From Calothrix sp. NIES-4101 (GTDB taxonomy: Bacteria; Cyanobacteriota; Cyanobacteriia; Cyanobacteriales; Nostocaceae): 64,000 nucleotides of DNA. Shown one piece after another: positions 54,801-62,100 of the stretch (position 1 is its first letter; each line of letters starts with the position of its first letter). Below the pieces are notes generated by a model. That model did not search any database and was not told the DNA's origin. It saw nothing but the letters and a program-made list of their open reading frames with translations. Location: the NCBI GenBank assembly GCA_004296455.1, contig AP018280.1, forward strand, positions 2,728,001 through 2,792,000, written 5' to 3'. A program made the translations under genes and the position numbers.

Positions 54801-56520
54801 CTTCCTTAATACCTGCATCTTGCAAAGCGCGATCGGCAACCTTCAATAATAGTAATTGTTGCGGATTCAACTTTGCTAATTCATTGGGGGGAATCTTGTA
54901 AGCTAATGTATCGACATCAAAGTTTTGCAGATATGCACCCTGGGGTGCATTACCTTCCGGCAGCCCGTACTGCTTGAGTAAATCTGCTTGCTTTTCCACA
55001 CCATGCCAACGTTCTGCTGGCAAAGGCACAAAATGCTGTGTGCCGTCGTAAATACTGCGTTCAAAGGCATCCAAGCCATTACAATTACCAAAAAAAGCAT
55101 CCATCCCCACGATCGCCATTTTTGTGGGTTTCAGTGGTTCTTCGGGATAGGTTGGGTGCGTAGTCATACCTTGCTCTAAAATTATATGTGCATTGGTACC
55201 ACCAAATCCAAATGCACTCACCGCAGCCCGCTTCACGGGTGCTTTACTTGACCAGTTAGTGGCGCTACGGATAATATTTTTCGGAGAAATAACGTTGTTT
55301 CCTGTTCCCAGGGGTTCTTTAATGTTAATGGTAGCTGGGATAACCCCTTTAGACATGCTGAGAAGCACCTTAGTTAACCCCACAGCACCCGCAGCAGTCA
55401 AAAGATGTCCCACGTTTGCCTTCACGGAACCAACTAGGGGCGAGGCTTGATGTTTACCGAAAAAAGTTTCAATGGAATTAAATTCGGTTGTATCACCAAG
55501 TAAAGTGCCTGTAGCATGACACTCCATATAATCAATATTTTTCGGACTGAGATTTGCCTCTGCGTAAGCACGTTCAAAAGCAAGAACTTGTCCTTTTGAG
55601 TTGGGACTAAGTAAATGCTTGCCTCGTCCATCATTGGACAGTCCATTCCCAGCAACAACGGCGTAGATTCTATCCCCATCTCTAACTGCATCGCTGTAAC
55701 GTTTTAATACAAAGACTCCCGCACCCTCAGCCGTGATTAATCCTCGTGATGATTTATCGAGTGGGCGGCTAATATCATTATTTTCGGGATATCCTTGAAT
55801 GCTAGAAAATAGCATTCGCAAAAATAATGGATCAGATGCACTAATTCCACCAGCCAACATCATATCTGCTTTATGTGTCCAGAGATAATGGGATGCTAGA
55901 CGAATGGAATATAAAGGTGATGAACAAGCTGCATCAATACAGTAATGAATATCTGATAATGCCAGTGCCTGGGCAATAATCGTGGCTGGCAAGCCCGATA
56001 TCATCGCATTATGATTTGAGGGGCTATTGCTAGCAGGTAAATTTGCTAAATCAAAATCGTTTTGTTGTAGTAATTCGCGAACTGGTGGTGTGAGAATTTG
56101 CTGATAAATTGGTGCAAATAGTTGATTTGAGGATTTCGTGGGTAAAGATAAAGTACCTAAAATTACTCCACACTTGGCGAGAATTTCGGGATTGGTTAAA
56201 TAGCCAGATTGTCGTAAAGCTTGCTGGGCAACATATAGTGACCATTTGAAGGTATTATCGAGACTTTCTAAAAAATCAGCAGGTAGTTTATAACCTTTAG
56301 CATCAAACTTAAAATCTCGAATAAATGAGCCTTTTAAGGAATAAAGTTTATCTGGCTGACCTTTTTTAGAATCAAAAAAAATATTGGGTTCTACTCCCAT
56401 CTCCTCAGCAGTAATTGTTGAGGTGGAATCTTTTTGAGCGATAAGATTATGCCAAAATTCATCAGGGTTTTTGGCATCAGGGAATAAACAGGAATAGCCG
56501 ATAATTGCAATCTTTTCCAC
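51808..56520 (-). CDS. hglC: HglC-type polyketide synthase: KS, chain-length factor, acyltransferase
   Basis: This 1570-residue protein resembles the KS-CLF part of PfaC with an acyltransferase added. Residues 1-450 are a ketosynthase with Cys199 (IDAACSSPL), the His in ECHATGTLLGD and the His in KANVGHLLTAAG. Residues about 465-930 are a second KS fold in which the Cys position is Glu667 (TDGENST) and the first His motif has become EVYGSG: a chain-length factor. Residues about 1030-1400 are an acyltransferase with Ser1149 in FGYSLGETS. The last 170 residues are a linker ending in a helical motif like that in the HglE linker. The symbol follows the Anabaena cluster order as I recall it; the function assignment is firmer than the name. 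Confidence 0.9.
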   Translation of the reverse strand: MEKIAIIGYSCLFPDAKNPDEFWHNLIAQKDSTSTITAEEMGVEPNIFFDSKKGQPDKLYSLKGSFIRDFKFDAKGYKLPADFLESLDNTFKWSLYVAQQALRQSGYLTNPEILAKCGVILGTLSLPTKSSNQLFAPIYQQILTPPVRELLQQNDFDLANLPASNSPSNHNAMISGLPATIIAQALALSDIHYCIDAACSSPLYSIRLASHYLWTHKADMMLAGGISASDPLFLRMLFSSIQGYPENNDISRPLDKSSRGLITAEGAGVFVLKRYSDAVRDGDRIYAVVAGNGLSNDGRGKHLLSPNSKGQVLAFERAYAEANLSPKNIDYMECHATGTLLGDTTEFNSIETFFGKHQASPLVGSVKANVGHLLTAAGAVGLTKVLLSMSKGVIPATINIKEPLGTGNNVISPKNIIRSATNWSSKAPVKRAAVSAFGFGGTNAHIILEQGMTTHPTYPEEPLKPTKMAIVGMDAFFGNCNGLDAFERSIYDGTQHFVPLPAERWHGVEKQADLLKQYGLPEGNAPQGAYLQNFDVDTLAYKIPPNELAKLNPQQLLLLKVADRALQDAGIKEGSNVAVLVATETELSVHQLQQRWHLDWQVKEGLIAGEITLPTEKVAQLETVVKDGIHNSVETSEYVSYIANIMASRISALWDLSGPTFTITDGENSTFRVLEIAQNMLTTGEVDAVLVGAVDLAGSLEHILLRNQLAPMNTGAKTLSFDQKANGWNVGEGAGAVVLKRHDVAQANQERIYSVVDAISFSQQYTTGNSVDKLDKSLVTPDASQVYQVCTSALQTANVQANDVEYIEVYGSGVTPEDDAEIGGLLQAYPVGKNGLSCAIGSVKSNIGHTYTASGIASLIKTALCLYYRYIPGTPKWTGVKNPAVWQGSPFYVASESRPWFLGKDAKKRVAAINGMSINGTYAHLILSEEVEQVERQSRYLQQTPFHLFPLGGSNLPDLLTQLENLQNLITQNSHLNQVASQTFSTFQTRENSDYILAIVGRNPTELTKEIDNAVKGITKAFTTGEDWLTPLGSYFTPKPLGKDSQVAYIYPAAVNSYIGIGRNLFRLFPRVHEDAALKSLYSVVADVSRLVFPRSLNKLSTRQLENLEKQLLEDSLAIFETDMAFARLITTIIRDDFQVKPKYVFGYSLGETSMMSSTGVWSDFSKGINAFHTSPLFGDRVSGAKNAVREYWGMPTVHHTGDDSFWSTYLLMAEPGKVREALKNEPRVYLTQINTPEEVVIAGDTQGCDRVIKSLGCNAFRAPFNHAIHNEAMRSEYGEIARVNTLPTVNIPGVKFYSSAEYQPIELECDRIAHSIAKCLCEPLDFPRLINQVYNDGARIFLETGSGNICSRWIDKTLENKPHITIPLNRRGVDDHTSIVRALAKLLSHQVPLNLAPLYSTEKVSSKSSKTNMKTVAIGGDSITDKILTPENRQIFQNLSIETPKVSNKVTKTNFINPQPNIKKQEELPMKKVTNNSLSSNEPLEFEELTGTVKPNPEPFSQIPVAAQNIAAKNYHSHISKLHLDKLNTNNFSVIKNHASFLKNRQEYSKQISEIIQLQLACAENLLRE

Positions 56521-56697
56521 GGTGTAATTTGAGATAATGAGTGAGGAGTTAATAATTCTGAATTACAGTATTGTCTATTTATAGATATACTGTTTCAATA
56601 GCAGTATGCCGTCAATAGAATGCTTGTGCTTTTGTGATGAAGCTTGCAGTGACATTTAAGCCATATCCGGTATTCCGGAACAATGGCAACCTAAATT

Positions 56698-58422
56698 TTA
56701 ACCCAATAGTTTTGGTAAAATAATACCTTTAGTCCCTAATAAACGGGAGAAAATATGACCTTCTTGGTCATGAACTATGAAATTAGCACTAATACCAGTC
56801 GCTGTTTTTTGTTGAATTTCGCAAGAAACGTAATATATTTGATTTACAGGTGTTCTGGCAAATTGTTCATATCTTTCCATTTGTCCAGGAAGACAAATTT
56901 GTTTATGGAAATGATACAGCCAAATCCATAATGGATGAGTACTTAAATCAGTTGCATAGGGATTCATCCAATCAACTGGAAATTGTCCTTGCTGTTTAAA
57001 ACTAATTGGTTTCCAAAAACATTCAGCAGTGATTTTTTCAGGACTAATATTAACTATGCGTTTCATTTCTTGGAATGAAACACCATGGAATAATGATGAT
57101 GGGTCTTGTTGATAAAATTCTTTACCGCGTAACGAGATGATATTATCTGCTTCGAGGTTGAGATTTTCGTATATGGGTGCTGTGGGAATTTCCCGAACTA
57201 ATTTAGGATTAGCGCTGAAATGAAATACTGGCTTACCAGCAGCATTGTAGCTGAAAATTTTTGCTTCTAATTCTACTTCTTGCCCGTCAATTTTCGATAT
57301 TTCTTGTAATTCAACAATATGTTCGCTGGCAAGATTTTCATTAAACTTAATACCCTTTAAAACTCTAAAATTGCTAGCGCAGAAAAAACGATATCCTGGA
57401 TATAAATGTTCGCAAGTATCTGCAATCCAAGAGACAGCACAAGTCGCAGGTAAAACCAAATTTCCAGCAATTGTATGATCAGCTAAAAACGGGTTTGCTT
57501 CCGCTTGAAGACGACGACGTACCCGATATGTGCGTAACTCATTACCCAGAGGTGCGGGTGGTAAAATCATGGGACTACCAATAACTACCTGAGTAGTATC
57601 TTGATGCGCTGGGTTGAGTTCGTTCACCAACATCTGCGTACCGGCATCTACGGGAATAATATCAATACCTCGACGGGCAAATTCCTTTTTGAGTTCGGGT
57701 GTCACCATACCGCTATCCCAACCACCCCAGTTAATAGCCACAACATGACATTCAGGATGCTGCTGTTTGAGCAAATGGGCTGATTTATTCAGAATTTCAT
57801 TAGCGATCGCATAATCTGATTGTCCAATATTGCCATAAAATCCGGTTACGGAGGAGAACAAAACTAAATGTTCTAGTTGACTTGCAGGAACACAATTAAG
57901 TAAATTCTCTAGTCCTTGGACTTTTGCGGTATAAACTTTTTCAAAATCATCGGCGGTTTTCTTTTCAATCAGCTTATCGGCTAAATTTCCCGCACCATGA
58001 ATAATTCCTGTAACTTTGCCTAGTTTACTAGTTGCTTGGTGTAATTGTGCTTTTAATACTTCAATATTGGTGACATCTACGCTTAAATACTCAGCATAAC
58101 CACCAGCTTGTTGAATTGCTGCTAATGTTTGTTTGATTTCACGATTAGAAGCGATTTGATTGTACATTTTTTGGACACTCATTGGTGTTGGTTTTGTACC
58201 AGTTGCCAAGAGGTATTCCATGATACGTTTTTTTAATGTTGCCTCATCGCTACAGTTTTTGGCAAATTCTGGTTCGCTGGCGATTAATTCCGAACGTCCT
58301 AGAAGAATAAACTTGCAAGGATATTTTTGGGCTAATTTGATTGTACATTTGGCAGTAATTCCTTTAGCTCCGCCGCTAACAACAAATACGGAGTCGTTGT
58401 GGATATGGCTTTTGATTGGCAT
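56698..58422 (-). CDS. hglD: HglD-type ketoreductase-dehydratase protein
   Basis: This 574-residue protein has an N-terminal catalytic ketoreductase of the SDR type: NADPH loop VVSGGAKGIT, LVLFSSVTGFYGN and the catalytic Tyr204 in SDYAIANEI. A PUFA-synthase-like hot-dog dehydratase follows, with His316 in LADHTIAGNLVLP and a second hot-dog region around SLFHGVSFQEMKR. It should carry out beta-keto reduction and dehydration on ACP-bound chains. It lacks the structural half that normally precedes a modular KR; a matching half is found at the C-terminus of the megasynthase two genes upstream. The gap to the KS-CLF-AT gene is 177 bases. Confidence 0.9.
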   Translation of the reverse strand: MPIKSHIHNDSVFVVSGGAKGITAKCTIKLAQKYPCKFILLGRSELIASEPEFAKNCSDEATLKKRIMEYLLATGTKPTPMSVQKMYNQIASNREIKQTLAAIQQAGGYAEYLSVDVTNIEVLKAQLHQATSKLGKVTGIIHGAGNLADKLIEKKTADDFEKVYTAKVQGLENLLNCVPASQLEHLVLFSSVTGFYGNIGQSDYAIANEILNKSAHLLKQQHPECHVVAINWGGWDSGMVTPELKKEFARRGIDIIPVDAGTQMLVNELNPAHQDTTQVVIGSPMILPPAPLGNELRTYRVRRRLQAEANPFLADHTIAGNLVLPATCAVSWIADTCEHLYPGYRFFCASNFRVLKGIKFNENLASEHIVELQEISKIDGQEVELEAKIFSYNAAGKPVFHFSANPKLVREIPTAPIYENLNLEADNIISLRGKEFYQQDPSSLFHGVSFQEMKRIVNISPEKITAECFWKPISFKQQGQFPVDWMNPYATDLSTHPLWIWLYHFHKQICLPGQMERYEQFARTPVNQIYYVSCEIQQKTATGISANFIVHDQEGHIFSRLLGTKGIILPKLLG

Positions 58423-58568
58423 AGCTTTTAATTAAGATATTTGAGTTTTCTGAGCAAATTAAGAGCAATGTATTGAGGATATATTTATCACTATTCAGTT
58501 AAATCTGAAGAAAAGATGATGGGAATAAATAGACCGCAGAGACTAGTACAATCATCATGTAATTTAAT

Positions 58569-59087
58569 TTACAAGAGTCCCAAGCTCTGAGTTTGGTAAT
58601 TAAGTAAATCAGACCTTTCCCGGCGACTATTGCCATTATCATCAATATCATCGCCGCGATTGGAATTTCTCATGGATAGCGACACAAAAATAAAAAATGC
58701 TATCATAATAATGGCTGCGATCGCGATTAAATTACTATTGCTATTGCTACTACTATTATTACGGCTAGTGCTACTACTATTACTAGCAATACTTGTATTG
58801 CTCCCTCCAAAATCTCCTAAACGGACATCACCTAAGTCTTTTTTATCAGATGACAACCAAATAGAATATTGATAAGGTCGATATCCTGAAGCCTCAACCG
58901 ATATTTGACCCCGTACATCTTTTGCTTTATCAGGATTAACTTGAAAACGATAAATTCCTTCTAAATCAGTGTAAGAAACAAGAGAGATTTCATCAGTATT
59001 TAATGAAACTTTAGCTCCACGAATTGGTGCTTGTTTTTCATAGTCAATCACGCGACCGATATAGTTTATTGTATTTTTTTTTGCCAT
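58569..59087 (-). CDS. Small membrane protein with carboxypeptidase-regulatory-like domain, inside the hgl cluster
   Basis: This 172-residue protein starts with a transthyretin-like beta sandwich at about residues 6-88: IGRVIDYEKQAPIRGAKVSL, SYTDLEGIYRFQV, ISVEASGYRPYQYSIWL. A Ser/Asn-rich linker follows (ASNSSSTSRNNSSSNSNSN), then one membrane helix at about 117-136 (LIAIAAIIMIAFFIFVSLSM) and a short charged tail. There is no signal peptide, so the sandwich domain is probably cytoplasmic and the helix a tail anchor. It lies 89 bases after the megasynthase and 146 before the KR-DH gene, in line with the cluster. It could tether the synthase to the membrane; that is inference. Confidence 0.78.
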   Translation of the reverse strand: MAKKNTINYIGRVIDYEKQAPIRGAKVSLNTDEISLVSYTDLEGIYRFQVNPDKAKDVRGQISVEASGYRPYQYSIWLSSDKKDLGDVRLGDFGGSNTSIASNSSSTSRNNSSSNSNSNLIAIAAIIMIAFFIFVSLSMRNSNRGDDIDDNGNSRRERSDLLNYQTQSLGLL

Positions 59088-59176
59088 ATTTAAAATTGGG
59101 GATTTGGTGATGGGGATAAGGAGATGGGAGACACAGGACGTGTTTTATCCCACTCTCCTTTTCTGCGTCCCTCTGA

Positions 59177-62100
59177 CTACCTACCTCCTTTAGCTATCAG
59201 CGTTACTCTTCCTTGAGTTCCATACGCGACTTCGGTAAGGTAACGATTAGAATCGTGCAATTCGGCAATAATGTGTTTTGCGGATGTTTCCGCGTCGCAG
59301 GAAGGGCTAATATCGATCGCTCGACAAAATACGTTAGACCATTCCCAAATCATGGTTTTAGTTAACCCAAACAAACCAGCAGCGATCGCACCATAATTGG
59401 TTGGATGTCCATTTACTTGATGTCCAAGTCCGAAAGCTCCATCTAGACGGGCTACTGTACAGAAACAACTGCGCCCTTGTAATCCGGCTTCGTTGAGGGA
59501 TTTTTTCAAGTGTTTGGCAATTAAAAACACCTGTTTGACAATTGCTTTTTCTTCTGTGCTGTAAAACAGACCATTTCCATTCGGAGCTTGAAAGACTGGA
59601 TGGATGTGAATAAATGCACCGACAGAACCGTACTGATTTTTTATTGTTTCCAGTTGTGTTTGCAAATGTGCTTCGCTCATTTCTGTCAGTGCTACCCGTT
59701 CAACACCCGCAGGTAAGGTAGATTTGTTGGCTGAGATTACAGGCGGAAAGTTCAAGACTACGACTTTCCATCCTTGTGCACTTAAGCTGCCAGCAACTTT
59801 TGTTGTTGTCTCAGAACCATCATCGGTAATTAAAGCCACATAACCTTCAGCAAGTTGGAAATCTAGCCAGTCTGGCTGATTGAGGATTTGGATATGGGCG
59901 GGGAGTCTGGGAATCCCCGTATCTAAATCTATATCCAAATCTACATCACCAAAAACACTTACATCGGTTGGTCGGTCAAGCGGATCAAATTGAGGCTTTT
60001 TTTTTTCACCCCCAGCAAGTTGCTGGAGATATTGAGCGATTTGACCAATTGTCCGTAGTTCGGCGATTTCCTCCATGTTATCGGGTTTAGGCAAGTCGGG
60101 GAATGCTTCTTGCAATGCTCCCATAATCTCAACTCGTTTGATGGAGTCAATTCCTAAATCCGCTTCCATGTCCATGTCGAGTTCGAGCATTTCGACTGGA
60201 TAACCTGTTTTTTCGCTGGTGATAGCAAGTAATGCTTGGTCAATATTTTCGACATCAACGGTAGTTACTTGCGTATCTGTGGCATTTGTGGCGATCGTGG
60301 GAACTTCAACTTCTACATTTGTAATGGGAATTAAAGTGGAAATTGGGCTTGCTACTGGTTCTGCAACTTGAGGAGCAAAAGTTTCTGGAATTACTGATGT
60401 AACTACAGGAGAGATATCTGCGTTAGTTTGGACTGTGGCTCCAATTTCTACGGATGCTGGGCGAGAATTATTTGATTGCAGATATTCGACAATTTGACCG
60501 ATGGTGCGTTTTTCACCCAGTTCTTCAAGATTTGGTTGAGGTAACTCTGGGTAAATTTCTTGCAATCCGCCCAAGATTTCTACTCGTTTGATTGAGTCAA
60601 TCCCTAAGTCTGCTTCCATATCCATGTCGAGTTCAAGCATTTCGACTGGATAACCTGTTTTTTCACTGGTGATGGCGAGTAGTCTGTCACTTAAGTCGGA
60701 TAAATCAACTGTGTGAGCTAAAGGTGTAGTAATTGCAACTTCTGGCTGTTCAATTACTGTTTCTGTAATTACAGGCTGTTCAATGACTACTTTTTCAACT
60801 ACTGGTGGCACTGGTGCGGAAGAAACACCATGATTCAAAGAGTCAATACTAGGCTCAATGATAGGTGCAATCGCAGGTTCAACAGTTGCAACTTTTGTGG
60901 CTTCTGGTACTGATACAGCAGGGGTAGCAGGTGTTATGGGTAAGATTTCCACAACTTTATTGGTAGTTTTTACTGCTGTGTGAGTAACAGGTGGAGGTGT
61001 AACTGGCTTTTCTACTGCTGGAGAACTCGAATTTTCAACACTTGCTGGAGCTGTTAATAATCCAGGAACTTCAGCATTAACCAATTCCCCAGAAATAATC
61101 TGCGTATATTCTTGCTGAATAACTTGGAAAAAGTTCTTAGTGTATTCAACTTGATGCTGAAGATACTGTTCATGAATACGCAGGGTTTCACCTTGTTGCG
61201 AGTGAAATTGCATCATACTGCGTTCTAAGCTTTCCATCACCAGAGGTTTGGTGGGATTAGTAGCATCAAAGTTCGCAAACAATGCATTTTGTTGCTGCAT
61301 CAGTTGGAAAAATGTTTGTGCGTATTCCTGCTGATGATTTAGATACAATCCGTGAACTTGTAAATTTTCACTTTGATTTTTTTGAAATTGTGCCAGGACA
61401 TACTCTAAGCTTTCTAAAACCCGTTGGTAGTAAGCTAGATTGTTGGATGTAGGTTGCATTTGTGACTGTCTTGCTGGTTGAGTAACAGGTGGGACAGATT
61501 TCTCTGGTTCTAAATTCTGAGCCTGAATTTTGGGTACTAAATTCGACTTCAGTTCAGAATTACCATTTTTACTGCCATTGGTATGGTTTGACGTAAAAGC
61601 TGCTGGTTTTGATTCTGGATGCGAACCTGACACAGTTGATGGGGAATTTGATGTGAGATTTGGTTTGACACCATTACTAGTAATGCTGGCAGTTTGCACT
61701 GTTGGGTGATGACCATTACTAGAGTTAACTGAGGGATTCGCAGAGATTGACATGCTAGAGGTTTTTAATAGTTGCTTTTCAGAGTCAATGTTGCTAATCG
61801 GTCGTGTTTCTTCGATTACTTGTTCTGGAGCGGGAAGAATTTGACCTAGGGATTGAACTTTATATCCATCTTGCAGCGCTTGTTCCCAGGCTTTTTTAGT
61901 TTTTTCGGAAACGTGGTTAGCACCGTTAAGACGAATATTTAAGCCTTTGCTATTCTCAGTTGGAGGTAAAGTTTGTGGTACTTGGTAAGGGTCGAGGTTT
62001 TTGAGGGGCAACCCCGCTACGCGCAATTGTACAACAGCTTCGCGCAAAGTGCGATCGCTATTTTTCTGGCTGCTACCGTTGAGAGCAACAGCAATGTGGG

